Source: an uncultured Treponema sp. (GTDB lineage: Bacteria > Spirochaetota > Spirochaetia > Treponematales > Treponemataceae). Taken from it: a stretch of 64,000 nt of DNA. The stretch's first letter is position 1, and every line of letters begins with the position of its first letter. The notes beneath the pieces were generated by a model. The model saw nothing but the letters and a program-made list of their open reading frames with translations, searched no databases and was not told the DNA's origin. Shown piece after piece: positions 51,366 to 61,700 of the stretch. The stretch lies in the NCBI GenBank assembly GCA_937885175.1, contig CAKZZO010000128.1:1-64000 (forward strand). Direction: 5' to 3'. A program made the translations under genes and the position numbers.

Positions 51366-54326
51366 ATGAGGATTTTACGTGCGGCTCCCGCCGACATGGG
51401 GGCCATCATCAGCCAGCACCTGCAAAAAAAAGCCGCCCGAAGCGAAGCCCCTCTCTTTGTCTTTTCTTCTGATGTAGCGGCGGACTCTTGGTCTGTCTGG
51501 GCAGTCATGCACCCAAATGAATCAGGTGTAGAAGCTGTTGCCCTGGACGACTTTACCGCATGGGACAGATTTAAGGGAAGTTTTCTTGCAGGTCAAGTTG
51601 CCGAAAAAGTCTGCATTCCAGCCCTGCTGAGAAAACTCTTTGTACGCACGCTTATCCGTGAGAATATTGGCAGGGGCTTTCTCTACAATATCATTCCCTC
51701 TGATGACGCGGAATCCGCCTATGCCTTTACCGACTGGCTTTCAAAAATCCTTCCCTCCCTCAAACTCTGGCATGAAAAATACATGGCTTTCTTACAGGAA
51801 GAAGGTCTTTCTGCTGAAGATGACGGGGATGGGGAAAACAAAGGCTATCTTGCCCTTTACACGCGCTACAAGGATTTTTTGGACAAGAACAATTTTTTTG
51901 AGCCGGCCTGGCTTACGCCGGAATTTATCGAGCAGAAAAAAACAATCGTCATTTTTTTTCCAGAACTGCTGGAGGATTTTTCGGACTATGAGGACGTGTT
52001 TGCAGAGGCAGAAAACGTGATTGCCGTGGAACTGTCCGCCGAAAATGAGCCAAAACACGCTCCAACCGCATACGAATACAAGGACGCTCGGTCGGAACTC
52101 AGGCGCACCATGCTGCATTTGCGCGCCCTCCATGAAAAAGGCATAGGCTGGACGGACATGGCCTTGAGCGTTCCCGACTTGGAAACCTACCGTCCCTATA
52201 TCAGGCGGGAATGTGAGCGCTACTGCATTCCAGTGAACATTCGTTCGGGCGAGCCGCTGACAAAAAACTGCGCGGGACTGATTTTCAGCCAGATTAACGA
52301 CTGCTACACAAGCCATTTTTCCTACGACAGCGTGCGCGCTCTTTTGCAAAACGAATACCTGCCCTGGAAAGAAGACCTGCAGGGGCTAAAGGAAAACCTG
52401 ATTCGTGAGGGAAACCGTCTGCGCACGATCTGCAGTTACGAGGAAGGCGAAAAACGCATTGACAGTTGGGAAGAGGCCCTGTCGGCAGTAGCGCAAGACC
52501 AACTGGAACTGACACTGTACCGCGCGATAAAGCATGAAGTGACCGCCCTCTGCGAGGCAAAGACTTTTTCTGACCTGCACACGGCATGGCTTATCTTCAG
52601 GCAGAATTTTTTGAGCGCGGATTTTTCTGAAGAAGCGAACAACATTCTTGGCCGCTGCATAAGTGAACTGAAGGACATCATTGACATTGAAAAACGCTAT
52701 GTTGAGCCCCTGCAGCTGACTGTGGAAAAGCCCTACGCCTTCTTTTTGAACGAACTGAACGCAAAGACCTACCGTCCTCAGGAAAAACTGGACGGCATTT
52801 CGGTCTTTCCCTACAAACTTTCTGCGGCAGCGCAGATTCCCTGCCAGTTTGTGATTGACGCAAGTCAGGCAAATCTGGACATTCCCTACCGCAAGCTGGG
52901 CTTTTTGAATGCAGAAAAACGCAAGCGGCTTTTGGGCGAGGATGCGGAAAACCATGTCAATGCCTCCAGCGCATTCATACGGCTCTACGCCAAATCAGCG
53001 GACGATGACGTGCATTTTTCCTACGCAAGGGATAGTTTTTCCGGCTTTGCCATTGCCCACAATGTCCTGCAAGTCCTGTCTGACAAGAATCCCCGTGCAG
53101 AACTTGACAAGGAAGATTTTTATAAAAACGAGGCGGAACGCATCAGAGATGAAAGTGGCGTTGAAGCAGCAAAGATAACGGAAGTGCAGAAAAAGGCATT
53201 TTTAGACTGGGCAGAAAGGACGGAAGGCTTTGAAAAAATCCTCCCCTACAAGGTGAGCGACAGGCTGCGGAAAAAAATCACGGAAAAAATTGCCACAAGG
53301 AGGCACAGCGACAAAATCGTAGTGACCCAAAAAGACCTTTCGCTCTTTTACCCCTGCCCCCGAAACTGGCTTTTTTCTTCCATACTGAATCTGCGTGAAG
53401 ACTCCCTGGACACAAGCCTGATGCAGCCCTTTGACATGGGAAACGTAAACCACAAGATTCTGGAACTGTTCATGGGAGCGATGAAGGGAAAATATCTTCC
53501 TGTAACAAATGAAGACGGGCTCTTTGATGAAGAAGCTGCAATCCGAGAGCGGCTGCATGCCTATACGGTGACGGCAATTCACAGCAGGGAGATGGACTTT
53601 AAGGACAGCCCCCTTGTATTGCGAACGCTGGAAAGTCAGACAGACCTCATATGCCAGAACCTAATCAATTTTCTGCACTTTCTTTGCAAGGCTCCCGAAA
53701 AAGTAAGCCCGGACAAACAGAATACGCAAACGGCACTCAAAGGATTTGGCGGTTATCGGGTACTGGATGCAGAAAAGGACATTGCCCTTACCAATGCAGA
53801 AGGCATAGCCCTCTTTGGAAAGATTGACTGTCTTCTTGCTGACCCGGAGACTGGTGCCCTTGTGATAATAGACTACAAGAATTCCACTGCCGCAATGCCC
53901 AAAAAGGCCGACCTTTTGGAAGATGAAAACGGACTTTTAGGCGACTTTCAGATACCCATGTATGCCAGGCTGGTGCAGGAGCCCTTGGAGGCAGCCTATT
54001 TTTATGCGATAAAGCATTGCGAGAAAAACTGCGTGGTGGATGACTATCTGGGATTGAGCAAGAGCGCACAGGAAGCCGGCATGGAAAATCCCTGGCACTA
54101 TGACAGCTTTAAGAAAAACACCCTTCCGCTTTTTGACCGCTATACGGCTGACTTTGCCGCGCGGGTGCAGGCTGCGAATTTTGAGCCCCGATTGCCCAGA
54201 CAAAAGCAGCATGCCTTTGTTCATGTAGAGCCATACAGCGTATGCGCAGGCTGCCACTTTGCGGGTATTTGCAGGACGACGTTCACTCTGGGTGAGCGGA
54301 AACTTGGGCGGGAGGAAGCAGACTGA
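51366..54326 (+). CDS. AddB/RexB-like nuclease subunit
   Basis: The 986-residue protein has a C-terminal PD-(D/E)XK nuclease domain: GKIDCLL (Asp821) and VIIDYKNST (Asp836, Lys838), then LLGDFQIPMYARLVQ. Cys664 (YPCPRNWLF) plus Cys960, Cys963 and Cys969 (CAGCHFAGIC) form the spacing of the AddB iron-sulphur cluster. The N-terminal half is helicase-like in AddB proteins, but no Walker A motif is visible here, as in RexB. With the AddA-type helicase it would process double-strand breaks and load RecA. The downstream gene starts within its stop (TGATG). AAAGG precedes the ATG. Confidence 0.88.
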   Translation: MRILRAAPADMGAIISQHLQKKAARSEAPLFVFSSDVAADSWSVWAVMHPNESGVEAVALDDFTAWDRFKGSFLAGQVAEKVCIPALLRKLFVRTLIRENIGRGFLYNIIPSDDAESAYAFTDWLSKILPSLKLWHEKYMAFLQEEGLSAEDDGDGENKGYLALYTRYKDFLDKNNFFEPAWLTPEFIEQKKTIVIFFPELLEDFSDYEDVFAEAENVIAVELSAENEPKHAPTAYEYKDARSELRRTMLHLRALHEKGIGWTDMALSVPDLETYRPYIRRECERYCIPVNIRSGEPLTKNCAGLIFSQINDCYTSHFSYDSVRALLQNEYLPWKEDLQGLKENLIREGNRLRTICSYEEGEKRIDSWEEALSAVAQDQLELTLYRAIKHEVTALCEAKTFSDLHTAWLIFRQNFLSADFSEEANNILGRCISELKDIIDIEKRYVEPLQLTVEKPYAFFLNELNAKTYRPQEKLDGISVFPYKLSAAAQIPCQFVIDASQANLDIPYRKLGFLNAEKRKRLLGEDAENHVNASSAFIRLYAKSADDDVHFSYARDSFSGFAIAHNVLQVLSDKNPRAELDKEDFYKNEAERIRDESGVEAAKITEVQKKAFLDWAERTEGFEKILPYKVSDRLRKKITEKIATRRHSDKIVVTQKDLSLFYPCPRNWLFSSILNLREDSLDTSLMQPFDMGNVNHKILELFMGAMKGKYLPVTNEDGLFDEEAAIRERLHAYTVTAIHSREMDFKDSPLVLRTLESQTDLICQNLINFLHFLCKAPEKVSPDKQNTQTALKGFGGYRVLDAEKDIALTNAEGIALFGKIDCLLADPETGALVIIDYKNSTAAMPKKADLLEDENGLLGDFQIPMYARLVQEPLEAAYFYAIKHCEKNCVVDDYLGLSKSAQEAGMENPWHYDSFKKNTLPLFDRYTADFAARVQAANFEPRLPRQKQHAFVHVEPYSVCAGCHFAGICRTTFTLGERKLGREEAD

Positions 54327-57300
54327 TGTACGAGTATCTTGATTTACTGGAACGAAAACTTGACGACCGCCAGATAAAAGTCTGCTGCAGGGCGGAAAAC
54401 ACGGTAGTTGCGGCGGGTGCAGGAAGCGGAAAGACACAGGTACTGGCAACGCGCTTTGCCTGGCTTGTAATGAGCAAGAATATTCCCACCTCAAAAATCC
54501 TTACGCTGACCTTTACCAAAAAGGCGGCGGGAGAAATGTATGAGCGCATCTACAAAACCCTGACTTTTTTTGCGGAAAACCAGAGGACTCCTCCAGCCGA
54601 AAGGGAACGGGCAAAAAAAGCACTGGAAGCCTTTGGCGAAAGTCATATCCAGACGCTGGACTCCTATTGCAGTGCCATAGTGCGACAGGCGGCAAACCGC
54701 TACGGCATTCGTCCTGACTTTACCACGGGAGATGCGGAGCGGGAAATTAAGGATGCCGCCCTGCCCTTTATTCTAAAACACCGTAACAATCCCGCCCTAC
54801 AGGCATTTGCCGATGCGGGAAAATTGCAGGACTTTGCAGAAAACATCCTTGCCTGCTCCATAAACGACTACACGAGCATAGCAGATGACAGGGATTTTTT
54901 TGTGCAGAAGTTTTATACGCAAAAGGAAAAAGTCCACAAGGATTTTGTCTGGTTTATGACCGGTCAGGGAAAAAAGCCGGAGGAACTGGAAAATGCGGTG
55001 AGCTTGAGTGACGTGTACGCAGATTTGCAGGCCGCCTTGGGCTCAGCGGCAAAAGAAAGCGACTATGTTGCACAGTGCCGAAAATTGTGTGGTTGCATAC
55101 AATGCGCTAGGGATAGAAGCGGCGCGGAAGCGTTGCCGCAAGGCAATGGAGCGGAAGCGAAACCGCGCATAGCCCGACCGCCACAGGCGGGAGCGCCCGA
55201 AGACCTTGCAAACATCACAAAACTTGCCACAACGCTCCCCCGCTCAGGTTACACCAAAGACTTGCAGGCAGTAATCAAAGTGCTCAAGGAAAACGCTCTT
55301 CCCTACCTTGTCTCCCTTGACCTCTATTTGAAACAGGCAGATGCCATGGAAGCCCTCTTTGTGCTTTTTGACGAATTCCTTTGGGAGATAAACCGCACTA
55401 AGCGCATGAGGGGAAAACTCACCTTTAGGGACGTGCAGAAAATGGCCCTTAAAGCCCTGAGGGAACAGAACGACTTGCGGGAACAGGAAAACGCCGCCTA
55501 CGACAAAATTATGATTGACGAGTTTCAGGACAATAACGGCGAAAACCGCGACCTGCTCTTTTTGCTCTGCTCCCCCCCATCCAGCGGAAAAAATCCTCGG
55601 GTCAGCGACATTGCGCCGGACAAACTTTTTTTTGTGGGAGATGAAAAACAGTCCATCTACAAATTCCGCGGGGCAGATGTAGCCGTCTTTAACAGGCTCA
55701 AGGAAGATTTTAGCCTCACTTTTGGAAAAGACAGTTTTCTTCCCATGGAGTACAATTACCGCTCCACCCTTTACCTACTGGAAAGCTTTAACAGCCTTTT
55801 TGGCGGAGAGAAAGGAATCTTTGACAAGAGCCTTGGCGACTCCTACGAAGCACAATACAGTCTGCCGGCAAAAAAATTTGACACCAAGGAACGGAAGGAA
55901 TATACGGAGAAAAAACTTACCGAAAAGACGGTGCCCATGCATGTCTGCCTTCTGAACAAAAAACATTTTGCCGATAACGATGATGCCCTGCCAGAGGATA
56001 AAACTGACTATCTGGATGAAGATGAACAGACGGCCTGCTTTATCGCAAAAAAAATCGCTGAGCTAAAGCCTGAAAAATACAGCGACATTGCCATTCTGGA
56101 AAAATCACGCAGTCACCGCGCCTCCCTCATAAAATGGCTGAACGCATACGGCATTCCCTACACGGTAGACCAGAACGCAAGCCTTTTTGCCTCAGGACTG
56201 GTCTTTGACCTCTATAATTTTCTGCGGCTTTGCGTCTACCCCTCGGATAAAACTGCCCTTGCCGCCTACTATGCCTCTCCCCTTGCCGCCCTGAGCGAAC
56301 ATGCCCTGGAAACACTACTCGCCTACGATGAGGAAGACGACAGCAGGGAAGCCATGGCGGCACTTTCCGAGCAAGACCGAAAGCGTTTTGAAAAGGCAAA
56401 AAATTTTTTTGACGAAGAAAAGCCCCGTGTACTGAGCCAGCCCCTCACCACTACGCTGGAAACTTTATGGAATCAGGCGGGCTATCGGTATGAAACCATG
56501 CTTTCAAAGCGGGCGGAACTTTCTGCCGAGCAGTTTGACATGCTCTACGAACTTGCCCGCCAGTGTGACGCAAATGGGAAAAACGTTGCCTGGTTTGTTG
56601 ACCAGCTTGCCATACTTCGAGACAAGGAAGGCTCAGGTTTTTCGGAAGATGCCGATTTGGAGGCAAAGGAAGTTACCTATCCCGTGGAAAAGGCTGATGG
56701 CGTGCAGATTCTCACCATTCACAAAAGCAAGGGATTGCAGTACAAGCATGTCTTTATCACTGGTTGCATTGGCGCACGGAATAAAAGCGACCGTTCCGCT
56801 GCCTTTTTTGACGAAACATACGGACTGAGCATCAAGCCGGAAAAAGGCGGGACCAATTATTTTGTGCAGTTGCAGCAGGAAAGGGCAAAAAAAATGGAGC
56901 GGGCGGAATTTCGGCGGCTTCTGTACGTGGCCATTACAAGAGCCGAGGAAGATGTATATGTGGTGGGAACTTTTTCAAATGCCAAGTCTTCCCGCAGCAC
57001 TTGCTCCAGCAACGAAGACAAGGTGAACCTGAAACTGCTTGAAAAACAGATGGACATCTATTATCCAGAATGGAGGGACGATGACCTGACCTTTGCCGCA
57101 GAAGCCCCGAAATATGCAGACGGTGCGCCCTTTGATTTTTTGCAGTTCAAGCCAGTCAAAAGGGAAGATGCGCAGGGAAGTAAAAAAGAAAAATCCCCGG
57201 CAGAAAAGCGGGCAGACATAATTGCAAGGCTGCTTCCTGTCTACACCGCAGCCACTCCCTTGATGACAGAGCGAGAGCCCCAGCTACGCACTACGCCCAG

Positions 57301-57997
57301 CGCACTGGAGCAGACAGATGAAAGCAAAGAGAACATTTCCGCGCAAAAGACCGACCCCTATGCCGCAAGCGTAAACGCCATTGTAGAAAAATACGCGCCG
57401 ACATCAGACAGGACTGACCCAGACAGCGGGGCAAAAACCGAATATGCTGGACTTTTGCAGAACGCCGCCTTTAGCTATGCGGATTTTGGAACCCTTGCCC
57501 ACGCCTGTCTTGAAGCGGCAGCAAAGGGAACACCGCCAGAGAAATTCACGCCAGAAACAAGGCTCTTTAAAAACCTTAGCGAAAGCGAACAGGCTACGGT
57601 GCTTTCTGCCGCCCGAAAAATGGCGGAAGGCTTTGCAAAGAGTTCTCTGGGAAAGGCGCTCAAAGCGGCTCAGGAAGCCGGAAAATTCATACAGGCTGAA
57701 TACGCTTTCCGCACGATGATTCAAAACCAAGCCCTTACCGGCAGGGCAGAAGGCATGCTGATTACCGGCTCAATCGACCTGCTTTTTGAGGATGCAGACA
57801 GCACAAATTCCTCCCCCACCTACACTCTGGTGGACTACAAGACCGACCAGTGCATCCGCCCTGAAACCTACTATGCCCAGCAAGCCTGTTACCGCACCGC
57901 CGCCGCCCGTCTTTTGGGTTGTGACGTGACTGCAATCCGCTGCTGGCTGTATTACCTCAGATTCGATGAGGCGGTGGAGATTACAAAAGACCTGTAG
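54326..57997 (+). CDS. addA: AddA-like UvrD/RecB-type helicase-nuclease
   Basis: The 1223-residue protein has SF1 helicase motifs in order: GAGSGKTQVLATRF (Walker A, GAGSGKT at 31-37), LTLTFTKKAAGEMYER, DEFQD (398-402, Walker B), GDEKQSIYKFRGADV, YNYRSTLYLLESF, LTIHKSKGLQYKHVFI and YVAITRAEED. The C-terminal PD-(D/E)XK nuclease is complete: GSIDLLF and LVDYKTDQ (near 1168-1172), then QQACYRTAA. It acts with the AddB-like protein in recombinational repair. Residues about 258-291 are Gly/Ala/Arg/Pro-rich and encoded by a GC-rich stretch unlike the surrounding gene; see the separate entry. The start overlaps the previous stop by one base. Confidence 0.93.
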   Translation: MYEYLDLLERKLDDRQIKVCCRAENTVVAAGAGSGKTQVLATRFAWLVMSKNIPTSKILTLTFTKKAAGEMYERIYKTLTFFAENQRTPPAERERAKKALEAFGESHIQTLDSYCSAIVRQAANRYGIRPDFTTGDAEREIKDAALPFILKHRNNPALQAFADAGKLQDFAENILACSINDYTSIADDRDFFVQKFYTQKEKVHKDFVWFMTGQGKKPEELENAVSLSDVYADLQAALGSAAKESDYVAQCRKLCGCIQCARDRSGAEALPQGNGAEAKPRIARPPQAGAPEDLANITKLATTLPRSGYTKDLQAVIKVLKENALPYLVSLDLYLKQADAMEALFVLFDEFLWEINRTKRMRGKLTFRDVQKMALKALREQNDLREQENAAYDKIMIDEFQDNNGENRDLLFLLCSPPSSGKNPRVSDIAPDKLFFVGDEKQSIYKFRGADVAVFNRLKEDFSLTFGKDSFLPMEYNYRSTLYLLESFNSLFGGEKGIFDKSLGDSYEAQYSLPAKKFDTKERKEYTEKKLTEKTVPMHVCLLNKKHFADNDDALPEDKTDYLDEDEQTACFIAKKIAELKPEKYSDIAILEKSRSHRASLIKWLNAYGIPYTVDQNASLFASGLVFDLYNFLRLCVYPSDKTALAAYYASPLAALSEHALETLLAYDEEDDSREAMAALSEQDRKRFEKAKNFFDEEKPRVLSQPLTTTLETLWNQAGYRYETMLSKRAELSAEQFDMLYELARQCDANGKNVAWFVDQLAILRDKEGSGFSEDADLEAKEVTYPVEKADGVQILTIHKSKGLQYKHVFITGCIGARNKSDRSAAFFDETYGLSIKPEKGGTNYFVQLQQERAKKMERAEFRRLLYVAITRAEEDVYVVGTFSNAKSSRSTCSSNEDKVNLKLLEKQMDIYYPEWRDDDLTFAAEAPKYADGAPFDFLQFKPVKREDAQGSKKEKSPAEKRADIIARLLPVYTAATPLMTEREPQLRTTPSALEQTDESKENISAQKTDPYAASVNAIVEKYAPTSDRTDPDSGAKTEYAGLLQNAAFSYADFGTLAHACLEAAAKGTPPEKFTPETRLFKNLSESEQATVLSAARKMAEGFAKSSLGKALKAAQEAGKFIQAEYAFRTMIQNQALTGRAEGMLITGSIDLLFEDADSTNSSPTYTLVDYKTDQCIRPETYYAQQACYRTAAARLLGCDVTAIRCWLYYLRFDEAVEITKDL
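55101..55200 (+). repeat. GC-rich in-frame insertion inside the AddA-like gene
   Basis: About 100 bases read clearly more GC-rich than the flanks and consist of short repeats: GCGGAAGCG twice (within 55122-55160), hairpin TTGCC/GGCAA (55133-55146) and hairpin CCGCC/GGCGG (55178-55190). The encoded segment (SGAEALPQGNGAEAKPRIA) is low-complexity. It lies between the helicase motifs, in a loop-like place, and keeps the frame. It looks like an inserted repeat element. Confidence 0.6.
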
Positions 57998-58055
57998 ACC
58001 GCACAATGCACCGCTCGGCATGCATACACCCGATTATAGACGCCCTGCCATTGCA

Positions 58056-58292
58056 TTATGCAGCCTGTTTAGAATAATCTGTGACAAATACCTCGCTTGC
58101 AAAGCCGCGAACTTTATTTACAATTGATTCAAGTTTTTCCATTACTTCATCAGAAAAAAACTTTTCGCCACACTCCGAACATTCTTCACAAGGAACATTT
58201 TTTACAATGATTATGCAGTCTTTCAAATCAACCATATAGGTTGTATATGTGTGAATAACAGTGCCATTTTTGCAGAAAAAACAAGTTTTCAT
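58056..58292 (-). CDS. YgiT-type zinc-finger protein, antitoxin-like
   Basis: The 78-residue protein has two CxxC pairs (CFFCKNGT at the N-terminus, CEECSECGEKFF near 34-45) followed by an alpha-helical end (VMEKLESIVNKVRGFASEVF). This is the zinc-binding N-terminal part typical of YgiT/MqsA-type proteins, here without the larger DNA-binding domain. The preceding gene encodes a DUF4258 protein, the usual partner in this toxin-antitoxin-like arrangement. ATG overlaps the partner stop (four bases). Confidence 0.82.
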   Translation of the reverse strand: MKTCFFCKNGTVIHTYTTYMVDLKDCIIIVKNVPCEECSECGEKFFSDEVMEKLESIVNKVRGFASEVFVTDYSKQAA

Positions 58293-58603
58293 TTTGTGCG
58301 CCTCCTTGTGCGTAAGTCATCTTCAAATTTTACTGTGTCAGGATAATATGCAGTTATTATCATCAGCAAATCTTCTTTTAATCCTACTACAGTATGCATT
58401 ATTTTACCACCAACAGAATTCCCAAAAACAAGGCAACTCGGATGCGGAAATGAATTCGGATAATCTTCTATAATTTCTCCGCTTTGCAGACAGTTCAAAA
58501 CATCCCGCCGGGAAATTCCTCTTTTCATCATCATTTCAGCAGCATGAATCGACCATCCAATTTTCCGTTCTTCACAATATTTTTGTATCTGCTCTATGAC
58601 CAT
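58289..58603 (-). CDS. DUF4258 protein, toxin-like
   Basis: The 104-residue protein matches the DUF4258 pattern: WSIHAAEMMMKRGISRRDVL (His and Arg in the first helix), NCLQSGEIIEDYPNSFPHPS, CLVFGNSVGGKIMHTVVGL, then IITAYYPD. Members of this small family pair with YgiT-type zinc-finger proteins in modules that resemble toxin-antitoxin loci, and are thought to have a RelE-like or BrnT-like nuclease-type fold. Activity has not been shown for this one. No terminator or strong ribosome binding site is apparent. It ends four bases inside the partner gene. Confidence 0.8.
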   Translation of the reverse strand: MVIEQIQKYCEERKIGWSIHAAEMMMKRGISRRDVLNCLQSGEIIEDYPNSFPHPSCLVFGNSVGGKIMHTVVGLKEDLLMIITAYYPDTVKFEDDLRTRRRTK

Positions 58604-58673
58604 CGGGGGTATTATACCACAAAATCAGATTTTTTTGGGAATTTATTTAAAAGATTTGCGAAATTGCCACATC

Positions 58674-58739
58674 TGTCATTGCCCGGCTTGACCGGGCAAT
58701 CTCATGCACGAGATTATCGGGTCGAGCCCGATAATGACA
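58674..58739. repeat. 66-bp imperfect palindrome (dispersed repeat)
   Basis: Each half has the form TGTCATT, a small hairpin (CCCGG/CCGGG in the left, TCGGG/CCCGA in the right), then AATCTC to a central TGCA. The two halves are inverted copies with few differences. A third, partial copy follows at 58742-58758 (ATTGCCCGATAATGACA). The half-copy at 14447-14480 belongs to the same family. Confidence 0.75.
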
Positions 58740-58772
58740 TGATTGCCCGATAATGACACCGCGCTTCGCTTG

Positions 58773-61700
58773 CTAGAACTCGCGGATACAACAAACAGCC
58801 ATGCTGCCGCTGTATTTGTTGATACTTTTATAGCACCCATCGCCGGTATAGCGTCCAGAGTCTAAAAAGAGATTGTAAGCGCCATAGTCTCCTTCATTGC
58901 TCTGGGACGACGACCAGTAATAGCTTGATCCAAACGTATCTCCGCCAAGAGCCTGACTTGCCTCATCTATGGCAAAGACTTTGGAAGATCCCCTGCCTTT
59001 CACATAAACCTGGAAGAGTTCTGCAATACTTGGTAAATACCAGCCTTCCTCATAAGCAGTTCCGCTCACATTGCTGCCGGAGACATCCTTGTAGTTCTTT
59101 GCAAAATAGAAGGCAGGATACAGCGCCGCGGCCTCTTCTTTTGTTTTTGTGCTGTTTTCTCCAACTCCTGTATCATTGTTTTCCCCCAGAAAGTCAGCAA
59201 TCTGCTCCAGATTGTCACTTCCGTTTTTGTCGCCTTCAAAGGTGTATTGTCTGTCCGGTCCGCTTGGAGGACATTGTATTGTCGTGATGTTCGTGCTGTA
59301 AGCTTTTGCAGAAGATCTACACCAGGAAACAAGGCTCTTGTTGTGTTTGAGACCTACACCTAAAGTGCGGTTAATTGCAGTGTTGTCACCACTGTTCAAG
59401 TCTGTTCCTTTGTAGAAAATCAGGGCTATTGCGGCAGCCTTTTGAGAGTTCGTAAGGGTAAGACCTGATGTATAAGGGAGAGCCGAGCCATCGTTGAAAA
59501 CAATATCACCAACAGCGTAATCTTCTGATGAATCTTTGTCCCCATATTTATCTTTCAGTTTTCCCTCAGTATCTATCCGCCACGGAGTATCAGGATTTGA
59601 TGAATCTTGCGTTACCGAAAACTTTCCAGATTCTGCCGCCAGCGTTGTGCCAGCTCCAGAGGCAAGCGTGAGGATTTGTCTTCCCGCAGTATATTCTTCC
59701 GGGGTAATGGTGGCAAGAGGAAGGGAAGCCGTCAGCGCAGAGGCAATCTGCGCGTAGCAATTGGTCTTGTTCATATAGACATCATTCTGCCTGACATCTC
59801 CTCCAAAGGGAATGGAAATGCCGCCGCCAAGGATAAGGCTTGTGTCATCAAGCATTGCGATTGCTCCACCGTTGTTTGCTGATGCGTTTGCCGCTATCGT
59901 GCCGCCAAGAATGGACATGTTGCCGCTCATAAGCAGAATGCCGCCGCCATCATCCGTAGAAAAGTTTCCGGAAACAGCACAGTCATTGATTGTTACCGTG
60001 CCGCTTCCGACATCAACAAACAATCCCCCGCCGCCGCCGTCTGAGCCGTTGTAATTGAGGGGGAGTGCATTCGCAATCATTGTTCCGCCGGCAACCAAGA
60101 TGCCGCCGCCCATGCCTGCGTAGTTGCAGCAGATGCCGCCGCTAAAGGCAGCGGGTGTATTTGTCTCCTCATCGGTATAGGAACTGTAGCCAAAATACAG
60201 TCTGCCAAGGCTGTAGATTCCCCCGCCCTCCTCTGCGGTGTTTGAGCAAGATGTTGCTGTGGCGGCAGTTGATTGGGAACTGTCTCCGATGACTGCGGTG
60301 CCGTAGATACAGGCGCTTGCATTGTCTGAATTATAGATGCCGCAGCCTAGTTCCCTTGCAGTGTTGCCGCTGACAGACCCGCCGCTCACCGTCAATGAAC
60401 CGGCATTGTAAATGCCGCCGCCATTTTTTGTTGCCGTGTTGCCGAGTATTGCACCTCCGCTCATCACCATTGAGCCATAGCCTGTTACAAAAACCGCGCC
60501 ACCGGTTCCGTTTTCGCTTGTGCAGGCATTTCCCTTACCTGATTCACCGCCAATCAGCCCGTCTTCAAACAGGAATGTTCCCTTGTTGACCCATATACCC
60601 CCACCGTTTAACGGCGCCGTATTTGCCTGTATGTGCGCTCCCCGGCAGATGACCGTACCTTTGTTCAGTCCGATGCCTCCACCACCGTACTGGGTTGAGT
60701 CACTGCACGTGTTGCCGGTAATAAGGGTATCCTCTCCAAGTATGACAGTGGCATTATCATTTCCCACATATATGCCGCCACCAATGGTGTATGAGCCGCC
60801 TGTTATGGTAAGCGACTGCATCGTAACGGTAGCGGGTACATTGACCATAACAACCGCCGTTGTGCCATTTCCTTGCAAAATATCGGTGGTGCTTCCTGTT
60901 CGCCCGCAAATCGTAAGAGTCTTTGCCTGTAGTGTCCCTATGACACCAGATGGCATTTTTACATTCCCCTCCACGGTGCCGCTCACGTATATCGTCCAGT
61001 CTTCCGTGCTGAGGCCGACGGTGTTTATGGCTTCCACCGCCTTCTGCAAAGTCTTATATGGCAGGCGGCTCGTGCCGTTTCCGCTGTCGTCATCTCCTGC
61101 GGCGGAAACATACACTTCAGGACGGACGTTTGCCTGCGCCTCTGAAATGACGATGACACCGTCCGTGCCTGAAGACGAGTCAGGGCGGCTGGTTGCGCCC
61201 GAAATTGCCGTAACCATCTGGGGGATGACAGTGGAGCGGTTCTGTCCGTCCGTTATCGTCAGAAAAAGGATGTATGTGCCTTTTGTCGTGCTGTAGTTAA
61301 AGGTGACAGTCTGTCTGCCGTCCGCACCGTCAGTCGGGGTGAGCGTTTCGCTTGCGGTGAGTGAAAGTGCCGGAAGAGAAAGAAGTTTTGCCGTAACCGT
61401 GGACAAGTCTGCCCGTGCGGGAAAAGAAAAGGGAACGGAAATCTCAGCGTTTTCCGTGGACGAAGTAGATTCCTGCATTGCAAAAGACAGGGAACTTGTA
61501 CCGGAGGTAACTGCCTCGCCAGAGGTGCTGCTTTCAAGGATGGGCGTAACAGAAGTGCTTGAGGTGTATGCCGTAAGGGTAAAGACATAGGTGCCGGTAA
61601 GCAGCTCAAATTCTTTTGTCGTAATGTCCGTATAGGATGCCGCAAGCAGCGTGGGATACATAGTGATGCTTGAGGGGCTTTCGCCATAGCGGTAGTAGCC

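Noticed and set aside
60520..61296. 258-codon plus-strand frame opposite the beta-helix gene
   Set aside because: Antisense shadow of Gly/Ser-rich repeats; Pro-rich nonsense composition.
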